Shown here piece after piece: positions 10,101 to 24,059 of a stretch of DNA of 64,000 nucleotides; positions within the stretch are counted from its first letter, which is position 1, and every line of letters begins with the position of its first letter. Source of the stretch: Phragmites australis. Its lineage: Eukaryota; Streptophyta; Magnoliopsida; Poales; Poaceae. The stretch is from the NCBI RefSeq assembly GCF_958298935.1, contig NC_084939.1, positions 21,937,501-22,001,500 of the forward strand. Direction: 5' to 3'. Under the pieces are notes generated by a model. It ran no database searches. It was given only the letters and a program-made list of their open reading frames with translations, and was not told the origin of the DNA. Made by a program: the position numbers and the translations under genes.

Positions 10101-13100
10101 CTAATTACTAAACTGTGATATTATCCAGCTAGTCTATCCTTAACACAACTAACAGATACTCAGATTTGGTAAGCCATGCTGCTGAAGGAGAATATTCTAA
10201 GATGGCCCCATTTCGCATATTAAGTTTTGATATTGAATGTGCCGGCCGCAAAGGTCATTTCCCAGAACCAACTCATGATCCTGTTATTCAGGTTGATTTC
10301 CTTCATGGATCTGATACTTAATATCATTTAGTTTCAAATACAAATGTCTTTATGTTACATTTTTTGACTTGCTCCTTTCAATTCAAATAGATAGCTAACC
10401 TAGTCACGCTTCAAGGAGAAGGCCAACCTTTTGTGCAGAATGTCATGACTCTTAAATCGTGCTCTCCCATTGTTGGAGTCGATGTAAGGTCATTTGACAC
10501 AGAGAGAGATATTCTACTTGCTTGGAGGGTAAGTGGTGCTGTATTTGGGGTGGTCAGTTTCAGTTGAATTTATGCGATGTATGATTGAATATAACCTATA
10601 GCCATGGTGGTTTTTTCATGTTACAATATTAAGGCATATTATCTTTTTGCCCTTTGTATGTACAGTTGGATTTGTTTTCCTTTTTGGTTGCTACATACCA
10701 GGGTGACATTTGATTGAATATAACCTATAGCCATGGTGGAAATTTGCAGGATTTAATACGTGAAGTAGATCCTGATATCATAATTGGATACAATATTTGC
10801 AAATTTGACTTGCCTTATCTTATTGAGGTACAATAACATTTTGTTAAGTTTTCACATTCTTGCTTTTTGGCCAACTTGGCACATCTTAGTACAATATGAT
10901 TGCACACATTTGCAGAGAGCCGAGGTTCTTAAGATAGTGGAGTTTCCAATACTTGGTCGAATCAGAAATAGTCGAGTTCGTGTCCGTGATACCACTTTTT
11001 CCTCAAGGTTACTTCCTATAGTCCTTAGTCTCTACGCATTTAATATTGTCTTTTCTGTTCCGTATTACTTTGCCTTTATCACCAGTTCATTGTAGTCAAC
11101 CAAACGTTTAGTATATATTGCGGTAGTCCCTTTATTGTCACATAGTTGTACAATTTCAATTTTTGTTCGGCTATCATCATTGAGGCATATCTTGTTTAAT
11201 TTTATTCTGTGCTTGCATGTGCATTTCATATTTTCATGTTTGATATTTGTGCTTTATTTGATTCTTGTGATTTCATGTTTGATATTTGTGCTATATTTGA
11301 TTTTTGTGATGTCCTGCACATTTTGTCTTAAAGGAGAAAAGATTGTTCAGTATTTAGACATTACTGTACCATATGAGGAGTTTTTTCTGCATAATGCTGC
11401 TATGTACTGTATTTTGATGAATTCTAGCACCATCCAGTTTTAGGTTTGTGATCTGTACATAGAGCTTTGGATGTTGCTGGATCGATATTATGTCTAGAGT
11501 TTCCATAATCTACAGTAATCAAGTCTGCTTGATGTTTATATGCTTTTCTTCTCACATGGAGGAGAATGAGGGAAATGTGAACTTCACGATCCTTTCCAAT
11601 TTTTCACTCTGATTTAATCATAACGTGTCAATGCTTCAAGTGACGTGCAAGGTGCAAATGAAAGTTGTTATGTCAAACATAGCAAATGAAAATGAAAGAA
11701 TTTTCTAGTGTTCTTCTTTAACGTAAAAATGAAAGTCGTTGATCTACTCTTGCACTTCTTCAGGCAATATGGTGTGCGTGAAAGTAAAGATGTAACTGTG
11801 GAGGGAAGAGTGCAATTCGATCTTCTGCAGGTTGTGATCTACATTTTACATGACAGTTAAACCAGTATTTGTTACTTTCTTGAATTATATGACATTATTT
11901 TGCATGAGATTATTTCATCTGTCTCTTTATCTTGACTATGTAAATGATGCAGGCTATGCAACGGGATTACAAGCTGAGTTCTTATTCGTTGAACTCTGTA
12001 TCTGCACACTTTCTCGGGGAACAAGTAAGTCTAGACATTTCAAATGCCCTTATCTGCTGTCAGCCTATGTACTTATAATCATGCTCCTACTTCTCATTCC
12101 AACTTATTTTGTGTTTGATTGGTCTCTTTGGATGGGAAATTTAATTTAATTTTATTAAGTTTCCTTTCTTTGGAGTTGATGTTGGCTCTATAGTTCTGAT
12201 TGCATCACATTTCCCATTTGGAAAATTGATGTTCTATAGGTAACTTATCCAATGATTAGTTTTCGTTTGAATCTTTATTTATAACCAAATCATTTTTACT
12301 ACTATGTTGCTAACAATATTTGCATTTAATGCTCTTTCCTTATCTTAAGAACCCTTTCCTTTCCTTGCTCTAATACTGGATTATTGAGCAGAAAGAGGAT
12401 GTTCATCATTCAATTATATCTGATCTTCAAAATGGGAACTCAGAGACACGAAGGCGGCTGGCAGTTTATTGCTTGAAGGTCAACTAAAAATCCCATTTGT
12501 GTTTATCTGTTATTGAACTAGTGACATTTTCCATGGAGTATTTTGGTTAGTTGTGGGCACTTTGTGCTGTATTACTTATAGAGTTTCAAGATGACACCTT
12601 TTTTTAAATGATGTCCTTTCTGTAGGTTCTTAGAAGTTTTTAGACAAAATTTGTCCATATAAATACTTATACGTTGCACTGCGTATCACATTTTTATCAT
12701 AAATGTACCTTGTCAATATTTGAGTAACATTGTGATCCCTGGATTGCAACTTTCTGATTCACTGCACTAGTGGCAATAATTTTGTTTCATATGCAGTAGT
12801 TTGTGAAGGCAACACTATCATCGGCCTAGTGTTTCCAATGAGACTAAACTTTCACTTCAGAAATAACCAATGAATCTTTTGCTTGACCACAATATGCCTT
12901 TTGCAATGAATTTTGGAAATTTCTCAAGGAAACTATGTTGCTTTTTGCAATGAATAAGCAGCTATAAGGTTTTGAAGAACATTTGCTATGTCACGCTTGC
13001 TTTATGTTGTACTTTGTTTTCAACGTCCTACTGACCAGTAGGCCTGCAACGGTTTAGTTATAAACTAGAATGTACTGTTCCGGAAAGTCTTGTTGTTAAA

Positions 13101-16100
13101 ACAAGTATTCTTATTGATTTTAATGTGTAATTTGATTGCTAGCCTTTTCTCGAAGCCTATTTTCCAACCTGCTTTAACTTTTGGTGGTTTTGTAACCACA
13201 GGATGCTTATCTTCCACAAAGACTGTTAGATAAATTGATGTATATCTACAACTATGTGGAAATGGCAAGGGTCACTGGAGTTCCAATTTCATTTCTACTG
13301 TCGAGGGGACAGAGCATTAAAGTGAGAATAGTCCTGCTATTGAAAAATACTCCACTCGAGCACCCTAACTAGAATTTCATTTGTTCCTCAGGTCCTCTCA
13401 CAACTACTCAGGAAAGCAAAACAGAAAAACCTTGTTATACCAAATATAAAGGGTCAAGGGTCTGGACAAGATACCTTTGAGGGTGCAACTGTAAGTTGAT
13501 GGACGTGATCTGAACTTCCCTAGCTCATTTTCTATTTTCGTTCTTTTATCAATGGGTATTGGTTTTTCCTGTCATCTTGCTGCTGCAGCTATTGCACTCA
13601 TAGACCAAAGGGAATTCATTCCCAGCTTGCTTTGAAAGCTACAAGGTCCAACAAGAAAATAAAACTGGGAGACCAGTGTTCAGGATAGACCAAAGCACGG
13701 GGTGACAGTTATTGCACTTACTAGAATATACCCATTTAGCATGTCACGAATTTTATACTGCACACTAGGATTGGCTTTGTATTGCTTGCCGAAGTAAGGG
13801 TTTAGATATTTGTGATATTGAGCTATGAAATTTTTTCAAACAGCTGGTACGTAATGAGTAGCTCATGCAAAACCTCTTTGTGATGCATGTGGAATACATA
13901 TTCAGAATTTACTACTCAAGAGACATACTTTTGTGTAGATCCCAGCTATGACTCCACCTCGGAGGAAAGAAAACATTCATCAGTTTTTCCTGCATTTTCT
14001 TAATTGGTCGTAAAATAAACCATTTATACCTATCTCCTTTGTACTATCCAGGATTTCTTATTTTACCATAATTTTTATCTCACTTTATTTTTTAGGTTTT
14101 GGAGGCAAGGGCTGGATTTTATGAAAAACCCATTGCAACTTTGGACTTTGCTTCTTTGTATCCATCCATCATGATGGCATATAACCTATGCTATTGTACT
14201 TTGGTAAAGACTTGTAGATACTGATGTTTATATCTACAACATACATTGAAAACATTTGTTCCCTGAAATGAATGGGCTATTCACAAGTTTTTATTACTTT
14301 TGAAGGTGCCTCCTGAGGATGCCCGTAAACTCAACTTGCCACCAGAAAGCCTCAATAGAACCCCATCTGGTGAAATATTTGTGAAACCACAGCTACAGAA
14401 GGTAATTGCTTCCTATTATTATAAAAGGTGTTGCTGGCAGAAGACATGTTCGCTAACTAAGAAGGTGTCTCAAATATCAGGGCATACTTCCTGAAATCCT
14501 TGAAGAATTGTTGGCTGCTCGAAAAAGGGCAAAAGCAGATCTGAAGGTATTTTTCTCCTGTGTTGTCTGTGAGCAAATTGTAATCAAGGTCTTTAGCTTT
14601 TGTAAATGTTAGATATTCATGCAATGCCAAGCCTTTGATCCTATGTTAAACTTATAAATTACTTCAGGAAGCAAAGGACCCTTTCGAAAGAGCGGTTCTT
14701 GATGGTCGTCAGCTTGCCTTGAAGGTACTTCCATATCTTTTTCCTCTTAATTCCATTAAAACAGCGATACGGCACATTTTAACTCCTTAAATAATGATAT
14801 CGTTGAACGGTTTGTTTCAGATAAGTGCAAACTCAGTTTATGGTTTTACTGGAGCGACTATTGGTCAATTACCTTGTTTAGAGATTTCTTCAAGTGTGAC
14901 CAGCTATGGTAAGTAGTTCTGGATGCAACATAATGAATAAATTCATTCTGTGGTACGCTAACAAATTCAGAGAAATGTCGAATTGCATAACACTAATGCA
15001 TTTTTGTCACACAGGTCGACAGATGATTGAACATACAAAAAAGCTTGTTGAAGATAAGTTCACAACACTAGGAGGCTATGAGCATAATGCAGAGGTGAAG
15101 TACTGGTTACTTTTTTCTTGTGTTAATACAAATTTGAAGTATGTCCTGTTAACTTTTTCTGCTTGATATTACCAAGTTCAAGCCTTCAGCTTTTGCCCAT
15201 TTCCCATGTGATACCTTGCATATTCATGCATAAATTAGATGTATAGTGTCTATGTGTTGCAGCTATACACCTGTAAAGTATATGTCTTTTAAGGACAATA
15301 ACCCAACATATATCATTGGTTAAACCCTGTTGACCACCATCCAAGGTTTTATAGCTATAGAGTATACATTATAATAACTTCAGCTAGATACTAGTACAAT
15401 GAAGTAGAATCAGAACTTTCTGGGATCATGTACTCAGGAAGCACTGCTGAGGACCTTGTTCGTATGATATCTTGCTTTAGTCTTAACCTTGTATTGAACT
15501 TTTATGGAAGGCTAGGCATTAGTACAAATAATCATTTTTCAGTCTGTATGCAAGATCCTGTTTCCTTTTCTCCCCTATTTTAGTCGATGTGCTTGGTTAA
15601 TCTACTCTTTGGGATTTGGGATGCTTTTCCTCTTATGTTCTGATGATTGACACATCGAATTTGTTGACTTACAGGTAGTTTATGGAGATACTGATTCTGT
15701 GATGGTACAGTTTGGTGTTTCTACGGTTGAAGATGCAATGAAGTTAGGAAGAGAAGCTGCAGACTATATTAGTGGAACATTTACTAAGGTAACCAGTTGT
15801 TGTTTTTGTAACATGACTCTGGGGGTTAGCTATACAAAATTTAAGGCAACAAAATTGCAATGTTATTTTTTTGCATGCTTTCCAATTGCAGTCTGAAATA
15901 GTCCAACACAGTGAAAAACTTTGACCCAGAATTTTTCTGAAGAACAAAAATCACCAGAACTATTTGCATGTTAGAAAGCAACTAGTTCTTCACCTTGGTT
16001 TGGGTAATGCCCTAGGCATTCTCGTAAATGGTCTTGTGAGTATTAAAAATACTCTAATCTTTGCATATTACCTTCCTGTATTAGGCCATAGTATAGAATT

Positions 16101-17908
16101 TCAAGTCCTCAAGTGACCTTAATGATAAATCGTCTGAGTGGTCTATGCTATAATGAATTCTATCTGAAGTTTAGCCTTCTGCTTCTCTTCTAAGCTCCCA
16201 ACTTAAGTGTTGCTTCTGGCATCCGTATTGCAGCCCATCAAGCTGGAGTTTGAGAAGGTTTATTTCCCTTACCTATTGATCAGCAAGAAGAGATATGCTG
16301 GTTTGTACTGGACAAATCCGGAGAAATTTGACAAAATGGATACAAAAGGTATTTTTTTGTGTTGTTTGTCTGAGATGTGGTCTTCCTTTCTTGCTTTGAC
16401 ATGTCTTGTACCTTTGTCTGCAGGTATTGAAACTGTCAGAAGGGACAACTGTTTATTAGTCAAGAACCTGGTAACTGAGTGCCTTCATAAACTGCTAGTG
16501 GACCGAGATGTTCCTGGTGCAGTTCAATATGTCAAGAACACCATATCTGATCTGTTAATGAATCGTGTGGACTTGTCTCTTCTAGTTATAACAAAGGTGA
16601 GTTACTGCACAACCAATCTAGAATACCTAAAACATGGAAATCACTGGTACTGCAGAATGGCTCTATGTTGTATTGCAATTTTTAACTACTTAATGCACAG
16701 GGTTTGACTAAAACTGGAGAAGACTATGCTGTAAAAGCTGCCCATGTCGAGCTTGCTGAGAGGATGCGAAAGGTATGAACACTTGATTTTCCCCCCATGT
16801 GCCGCTGATCCTCAGCAATTCTCTGTCAAGGTATTAAACACTTGATTGGCATTGCTTATAAAAATTGGTTTTCTTGAGCAGAGGGATGCTGCTACTGCAC
16901 CCACTGTTGGTGACCGTGTTCCTTATGTTATAATTAAAGCTGCAAAAGGGGCAAAGGTAAATTCATCTGTACTCTGCTGAGAGACTTATATTTATTCTGT
17001 GAAAGAATTTGTTTGATACATTTATCTCTTGCATGCAGGCATATGAGAAGTCAGAAGATCCAATTTATGTTTTGGACAATAACATACCCATTGATCCTCA
17101 ATATTACCTGGAGAACCAAATTAGCAAAGTTTGTGCAGAACACTTCTTGATATTGAAACCTGCTTTTTTGCCCCCTTTCTAACCGACCATGTTCTGTTAT
17201 TCGTCAGCCACTTATGAGGATCTTCGAGCCAATTCTGAAGAATGCCAGCAAAGAATTGCTTCATGGAAGTCACACTAGAGCTGTCTCAATCTCAACTCCT
17301 TCAAATAGCGGGATAATGAAATTTGCAAAGAAACAATTAACTTGTCTTGGATGCAAAGCTGTTATCAGGTGATTCTTGTACTATTGCAGATGCAAAAATC
17401 TATGCACTCAATGTCTTCAAATTCCTAACCATTTTACTGCATGTTTACCCTGCAGTGGTGCCAATCAGACGCTTTGCTCACATTGCAAGGGTAGAGAAGC
17501 AGAGTTGTACTGCAAAACAGTAGCAAATGGTACAGTATATCCTGTCAAATGTTTCTCAAGTTCTGAAGCAATATTTGTCGAAGCCTATTACTGACAGATT
17601 AAACTTTAACATCCGCAGTTTCAGAGCTTGAGATGCTCTTTGGGAGGCTATGGACGCAGTGCCAAGAGTGCCAAGGCTCTCTACACCAGGACGTTCTCTG
17701 CACAAGGTTTGCTACTTTTTTCTTACATTCAACACTTGCTTATCACTACGTTTCAATTCCATGCTCTGAATATCTTTACTCACAAGCTCAAAGTCTCTTC
17801 TTCCTGTGCAATCATCGCAGTCGGGATTGCCCAATTTTCTACCGGCGAAGGAAGGCACAGAAGGATATGGCCGAAGCTAGGCTGCAGCTTGATCGGTGGG
17901 ACTTCTGA
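7156..17908 (+). CDS. POLD1: DNA polymerase delta catalytic subunit (POLD1), 30 coding exons
   Basis: This is the replicative B-family polymerase with 3'-5' proofreading, acting in the nucleus mainly on the lagging strand. Exons: 7156-7465, 8823-8933, 9014-9120, 9221-9380, 9872-10067, 10156-10291, 10391-10528, 10750-10827, 10916-11007, 11764-11830, 11953-12024, 12392-12478, 13202-13321, 13392-13490, 14096-14203, 14306-14401, 14481-14546, 14668-14724, 14821-14908, 15015-15094, 15675-15788, 16234-16348, 16424-16596, 16701-16772, 16882-16956, 17039-17128, 17208-17368, 17456-17529, 17619-17706, 17821-17908. All introns are GT-AG and the joined frame is open for 1105 aa, the length I recall for rice. 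Visible motifs are Exo I FDIE (319-322), motif A DFASLYPS (608-615), motif B around NSVYG (704-708) and motif C YGDTDS (759-764). CysA is C1015/C1018/C1030/C1033; the CysB iron-sulfur motif is C1062/C1065/C1075/C1080. The ATG at 7156 gives the conserved [12 protein letters not shown] start. The gene appears intact. Confidence 0.96.
9559..9813. mobile_element. Stowaway-type MITE in POLD1 intron 4
   Basis: Terminal inverted repeats of about 26 bases (CTTCCTCTAATCCCAAATAT on the left and CTACCTCTGATCCCAAATAT reversed on the right) are flanked by TA dinucleotides at 9557-9558 and 9814-9815. TIRs starting CT.CCTC and a TA target are the Stowaway (Tc1/mariner) signature. The element is 255 bp and non-coding. 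It lies wholly within an intron and leaves both splice sites untouched. Confidence 0.85.
10582..10739. repeat. 29-bp direct repeat in POLD1 intron 7
   Basis: The same 29-base sequence, beginning TGATTGAATATAACC and ending GCCATGGTGG, occurs at 10582-10610 and 10711-10739. The second copy ends about 10 bases before the exon 8 acceptor. This looks like a local duplication. It does not change the coding sequence. Confidence 0.8.
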
Positions 17909-18780
17909 GCCTTTAAGTTTCCATGCTGACAACTCGTCTTTTGCACATATTGCGAAAACAATACTGCAGTCGGTTGCATCATGATGCAAGACAAGATGGG
18001 CATGGACAAACGCGAGCAGCCGGTCGCCCTCTTGAGCTGAGCTACTTAAATAGGCTCTGCTGTGCTGTACGATTCATCCGTATGTTTGTTGTTTAGGCGT
18101 GAGTTCTTAGTCGGTAGGAGATTATTATTTTTTAAACTAACCGGCGGCAGGAGATGTGCCTATATATTAATTAAGAAGAAAGTCTGATGGGCTGTTTGTT
18201 CAGTTAATTGAGGTAAAATTGAGTAAAAATCATAACACATTGAGCAAACTACCTAACTAAACTAGGTTTAAAGCACTGTAAAGATAGCCTCGACTTTTAA
18301 CCATCTATCTAGCTATCTAGCTGGATTTGGTCTAAGATGATTGACAATGCTCCGAAACAAACAGAAGAAAGCCAACCCCAGTTCAGATTGTTGTGTCTCC
18401 TACCAGTAACTACTACTGACAAGAGCATCGTTTGCTGCCTACGTGTGATGAGTTACTGGTGTATAAGGTAGGAGTACGGAACAAATAATCTTGTAACTTG
18501 GTGAGATAATCTGAAGGCCGAGAAGCATCCATTTCATGTGAACTTTTTGGTGGTTGTTATTTTGCCATGGACACGTATGTTCGTTTCTTTGAGATTGATT
18601 GTTCAATAAACCCACTGAAAGGCCAGCTGAAAAATGAGCCTAGTAACTTTATGTATGTTATGTACTTATATCCGAAAAAAAACAACATACAAAAGTTCCG
18701 TGCGATGATGTGGCCCCATCTGACGGCCACCGCCGGCCGGGTGCGGCTACCTGGCAAACTACCCGAAGGTGAGGACCTAT
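17909..18780. other. POLD1 3' UTR and flank
   Basis: The first few hundred bases after the stop should be the POLD1 3' UTR, but no polyadenylation signal stands out enough to place the end. Beyond about 18180 the sequence is AT-rich. It then turns into retrotransposon sequence near 18700-18800. No 5' LTR of the adjoining gypsy element was recognised here. Confidence 0.4.
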
Positions 18781-18806
18781 AGAGACAAATCGCACAAAAG
18801 AAACGT

Positions 18807-19870
18807 ATGCTAGAGAGCTTAGAAGCAAGTCGGCAGGTGTCTGAATATCACCGGAAAGCAGAAGAAGCCAGAAGAACTCTGGAGCAAATGCATGATCAAA
18901 TTAACATGCTACAACAAGAGGGTGAAGAAGTGCGGAATGTCATCACCCCTTCGTCAGCATTTACAGTATGGTATGTACACGATCTGCGGCACAGGTCGCG
19001 CGTAAGCGATCCAGAATCACCACTCTTTATTGGCTTGTAGAACCAACTATGGCCTTCGAGTTTCAAGATGCCGAGAGTGGTTATGTTCGATGGAGAATTA
19101 GACCCAAGGGAATTCATCATGAATTTCAAGGCAGCGGTTGAATCTGTCGGTGGAGACGACTCAACATTGGCGAAGACCTTTGTGCTGGTGATAAAAGGGA
19201 TAGCAAGATCTTGGTATTCCGCCTTATCTCCGGGGTCCATATACTTATGGGAGCAGTTGTGTAACACCCTTTTCTGTAACTTCCAAGGCAATCGAGTTGA
19301 GAAGATCATAATCAGAGACCTCTTCGCAGTAAAATAGCAGCCGACAGAGTCATTGAAAGACTATATGTGCCGCTTCGTACATGTGCGCTGCCAGGCAAAG
19401 GGCCTGAGCGAAGACACGATTATGCACGGTCCATGATCTCTTCAACAAAATGGAGGAGTATGCAAGGTCTAAGATCGATCATCATCGAAGGAAAAGCGAA
19501 ATGACAACATTGAAAACATCAAAGACTTACCCCTCAAACAAGGAAACAAATTTCGTCTAGCCAAAGGACAGGTCAAAGCACTCGAAGAAGAACGAGGCCT
19601 TCAGGTATAACTCCAAACAAAAAGAAGTTAACCAGATAGAAGCCAGTACAGAAGATGCCTTCATAGAGGTCGTCGAGGCCCACGAAGGTGGAACCCGTGG
19701 AGGCCAAAGCAGAAGAGGTCGCGGAGGTCGAGGTGGTCGAGGAGGACGAGCTCTGCGTGACCCAAGCACGTTGTACCATGAGTTACATGGCGAAGGTGCT
19801 GGCCATACGACAAAGCACTGTCCACATGTTGTAGCCATGAAGGAAACCTGGGGAAGCAACCCTTCGATCT
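18807..19870 (+). pseudogene. Gypsy gag remnant
   Basis: A coiled-coil-like start (EYHRKAEEARRTLEQ) is followed by a capsid domain at 19068-19337 with MFDGELDPREFIMNF, KGIARSWYSAL and WEQLCNTLFCNF, a usual gag signature. A stop ends this frame at 19337, where the next usual residues continue in frame. Further on, an RGG-rich stretch (19680-19750) leads to a degenerate zinc knuckle reading YHELHGEGAGHTTKHC. The first cysteine has become histidine. Confidence 0.75.
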
Positions 19871-20222
19871 TGCCAGGGTAATGCATCACACCGCGCCATA
19901 TAGGTCGAGCGGCGCATGGCAGTTTCAGCAGACCCATGATCAACCTCACGGGCCAAACACTTTGGTGTTTAGTTCTCAATGGCGATCAATGGCTTCGATG
20001 GAACCATATGTCCCAGCACCTTCAGCTCCACTAGACCAATTGTATGGTCAGTCAGCGGCTTTTCAGGCAGCACTCCCACCCCCTCCGCCAAAGCTTGCAA
20101 TCAAAATCCCACCAGAAACTAGCAGATTGGTGAACACGATAACCCATGGGTTGAGCGTGGTTTTGGCAATTGTTGGTGGATCAAATCAGTAAACAGAGTC
20201 CAAGAGACAGCAAAAAGAGTAT

Positions 20223-22830
20223 GTGCGAAGGGTTAACCATGTCGGTGCAAACCCTCCCTACATCCGCTCGAAGTGGTCCAATGTCCCTATCACATTCTCA
20301 CAGGAGGACATGAGGGTTTTGGATTACCCACACACAGATGCTTTTGTCATCGCTGGTAACATCTCAGGAAGCGAGGTCCATAGGATCCTGATAGATGGTG
20401 GAAGCAAGGTCCATATGGTGGAAGCTCGGTAGATATCATCTTCGTCGATGCCTTGATAGGATGGGACTGGAGCGAAGTATCTTACAATAGTCCAGACCAC
20501 CATTTCTAGGCTTCAGAGGAAAATCAATCAATGCTTTGGGTAAGGTACAGATACCGATCTCTTTCGGCGAAGGGTCCAATTTTCGGACAGAAGATATCAC
20601 CTTCGATGTGGTTGATATGAGTTATCCATACAATGTCATCTTCAAAACAGGGGTGCTGAACAAGTTCGCCGCAGCACCACACCATGGTTATCTGTGCATG
20701 AAGATGCCCGACCACGGAGGTGTAATATCGGTGTTGGGAGATCAATAGGTGACCCGCAGAATTGAAGTGGGATACACTCCGGGCTGCCGTAATGTTCATG
20801 TCGTAACAGAACCGCTGTCGAAGCTCTAGGCAGTCGAAGTTTCACTGCAGATACAAAAAGTGTCGAGGGCCAAGCCCGAGTGCCAGACTAAGAAAGTGCT
20901 ACTGTGTCAGGATAGGCCGGAAAGGTCAGTGGTCATTGGAGTTGAAAAATGATAGAGGAAGTCAAACAAAGGATGATAGAATTCCTCTACAACAACGAGG
21001 ATGTCTTCACCTGGACGCCGAAGGATATACAAGGGGTAAGTAGAAATATCATTGAGCATACTCTGAACGTTGACCTGTACATGAAGCCAAAAAACAAAGG
21101 CTTCAGAAAACTTCCAATGAGAGAGAAGAAGCATCGAAGGCTGAGGTACAGACGCTGCTCGACGCCGGGGTCATGCATGAAGCACTGCATTCGGAGTGGT
21201 TAGCGAACCCGATGTTAGTCAAGAAAAGTAACGACAGTTGGAGAATGTGCGTTGATTTCACAGACTTAAACAGAGCCCGTCTGAAGGATGATTTTCCATT
21301 GCCACGCATCGATTAGCTTGTGGACTCCACAGTTAGCTGTGAAATGCTAAGTTTTCTGGACACATATTCTGGATACCATCAGGTCTGGATGACGAAGGAG
21401 GATGAAGCAAAAAACAAGTTTTAGAACCTCTTTCGGAATATATTGCTATGTAAGAATGGATTTCTACCTTAGGAACCCCAGAGCAACATTCGCCAGATTG
21501 CTCCAAATTGTGCTGAATACGCAGTTAGGTAGAAATGTATCTACATACATTGACAACATAGTCGTGAAGAGCAACAGGGAGAAGGACCATCTGGATGACC
21601 TTCAGGAAACCTTCACCAATTTACGAAGTGTGGGATTAAAATTGAATCTAGAGAAATGTGCCTTTGGTGTGCGCTAAGGGAGATTACTGGGATTTTTGGT
21701 GTCAAAGAGAGGCATCGAGGTAAATCCTGTAAAAAATCAAAGCAATACTTGATATGAGGCCTCCGTAGAATATAAGAGAGGCACAGAGGTTGGCAGGAAA
21801 ATTGATAGCTCTAGACCGGTTCATAGCCATGTCTGCTGAGCGAAGGCTGCCTTTCTTCAAAACCCTCAAGGGTTCCGACCTTTTAGATAGAGTGCAGAGC
21901 AACATAATGCTTTTAACGATCTGAAAGAGTATTTGATGAAGCTCACAACTTGACTAGCTCGGATCTGAAGGTTGAGTTATTGTTTTACATAGCAGCTTCC
22001 CCTTCGGCGGTAAGTGTCGTGCTTGTGCAAGAAAAGAAACTCAATGCGAAGTTGCAACAATTTCCAGTGCACTATGTGTCAGAGGCATTGGCAGGGCCAA
22101 AAAAGTTTTATTTTGAAATGGAAAAAATGGCATACGCTGTGGTCATGGCTTCGTGAAAGCTTCGGTAGTACTTCACTGTGCACAAGATAACCCTGCCAAC
22201 TTCTACACCCCTTTGTGATATGTTTGAAAATAGGGCTTGCACCATTCACGCTAACCTTAGTCGTGAGGACAACGATAAAATCACAGGCCCTTGCGGAGTT
22301 TTTGGCAGATTGGACACCAAAGAAGGAAGGCCTAGAAGAAACACCATTAGACCCACTATGGGTCATATATTGTGATGGAGCTTGGGGGGCCTCGGGGGCT
22401 GGCGCAGTAGAAGTTGTGTCTTCACCTTCGGGTGTGAAGCTGCGGTACGCAGCCAAACTTGATTTTCAGTTACAAATAATGTCACAGAATACGAAGTGGT
22501 TCTCCTTGGCCTTTGTAAGGCACGGGCTCTGGGCACCCGGAGGGTGCTGATCAAGACATGTTCTTAGGTGGTAGTAGGCTAAATTGGCAAAACATTCCAG
22601 GCGAAGGAGCTAGAGCTGGAAGTATATGGCAGCCATGCGAGGCATGCAGAAACATTTCCTAGGGTTCACTGTCAAGAACATATCAAGAAATGACAATCAT
22701 GAGTTCGATGACCTCGCCAAGGCTGCGGCGCGAAGTCTGCCACTCCCTCCGGATGTCTTTTATCAAGTTTTGAGGACAACATCCTTTGGATCCTCTCAAC
22801 AAGTGGCATGAAGTGACTCCATCATTGACA
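20223..22830 (+). pseudogene. Gypsy protease, reverse transcriptase and RNase H remnants
   Basis: The protease region shows [11 protein letters not shown] (20380-20425) and TFDVVDMSYPYNVIF (20600-20640). The reverse transcriptase follows with CVDFTDLNRARLKDDFPLP near 21247-21303 and FLDTYSGYHQVWM near 21355-21390. It continues with YIDNIVVKSN near 21548-21577 and LNLEKCAFGV near 21645-21672. The catalytic YxDD motif has decayed to YIDN. RNase H remnants include VHYVSEALAGPKKFYFEMEK near 22060-22130 and a second RNase-H-like part with YCDGAWGASGAG near 22367-22403. Several in-frame stops and shifts separate these pieces. Confidence 0.85.
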
Positions 22831-22853
22831 GTGAAGATTGGTGCTCTTCTATA

Positions 22854-24059
22854 ATGGCTTACCTTCGAGGCCATTACGAGCCCGAAGATCATCTGGAGGT
22901 GAAGCGTATGATGCAAAGAGGTAGAAACTATAAAATTGTGGAAGCTAACTTGTATAAGATGGGAGTTTGTGCATCAATGCTTTCGCGCATATCCCAAATA
23001 GAAGGACATAATTTGTTCAAGGGAATACATGAAGGATTGTGTGGCTCACACATTGACACTAGGGCACTTGTCAGAAAGGCTTTTAGGAAAGGATTCTGTT
23101 GGTCGAAGGCCATCTCTGATGCAGAGAACACAGTGCAAAGTTGTACGAAGTGCCAATACATGGCCAAGGGCTCAAGAAGACCTTCGTCAGCAATACAACT
23201 TATCTCACCAATTTGGCCTTTGTCTCACTGGGGGATTGACATCATTAGACAGTTTCCAACTGCTCCAAAAAACCTTCATTGCACTGTAGTGGCTATCGAG
23301 TACTTTTTCAAATGGGTGGAGGCAACTCCGTTGGTGAAGATAACATCAAGAAATGTACAAAAATTCTTGTGGCAAACCATCATCTACCATTTTGGTGTTC
23401 CACGTGAAGTAACAGTTGACAATGGGACATAATTCGACAGCGAAGGCTTCAAACAATTTTGCGAAGACATGGGAATTAAAATTCACTTTGCTTCGATATG
23501 CCATCCTCAGTCGAATGGAGCTGGGGCGAGAGTGAATGACATCATCTTGATAGGAGTGGCAAGGCGCTTGCAAGGTTTGCCGAAGGAAAAGTGGGTTGAA
23601 GAGTTGCCAAGGATATTGTGATCAATCAAGATGACAGTAACAAGACCAACGGGTTTCAAGCCATTTCACTTGTTCTTCAGCGAAGAAGCTACGACTCTAG
23701 AGGAATGTAAAAACAAATCATTTCATGTTACAACTGAGACGAATCAAAACGAAGATATGATAACCAAAGATGCACAGGAGGAAATGATAATGCAGGCCAT
23801 GGAAAACCTATCGAAGTACCAGGAGGAAACAAGAAGATGGAGGAACAAGAACATATCTCTAAAGGAGTTCATCCCGGGGGACCTAGTGCTCCGAAGGCTT
23901 CCAAATGCTTCGACCGTTGGAAAACTCCGAAGCAAGTGGGATGGACCTTTCCCGCTCAAGACTTTGAAGAGGCCAGGGTCTTATCACCTGGCTACTCTCG
24001 AAGGAGAAGAGATTCTGCACACTTGGAATGCTGATAGCCTTCGCAAGTACCATGTGTAA
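22854..24059 (+). pseudogene. Gypsy integrase remnant
   Basis: The H2C2 zinc-binding part reads GLCGSHIDTRALVRKAF followed by CTKCQYMAKG. The catalytic core then shows HWGIDIIRQFP, and VPREVTVDNGT directly before a stop at 23430-23432. The stop falls where the family normally has Glu after NGT, consistent with a GAA to TAA change. The frame resumes with FDSEGFKQFCEDMGIK and HPQSNGAGARVND. The tail at 23631-24059 is open and ends with the KLRSKWDGPF and HTWNADSLRKYHV segments. Confidence 0.85.

Noticed and set aside
18567..18782. 71-codon ORF before gag as a POLD1 neighbour gene
   Set aside because: Overlapped by a similar minus-strand ORF, no domain, and placed at the junction to the gypsy element.
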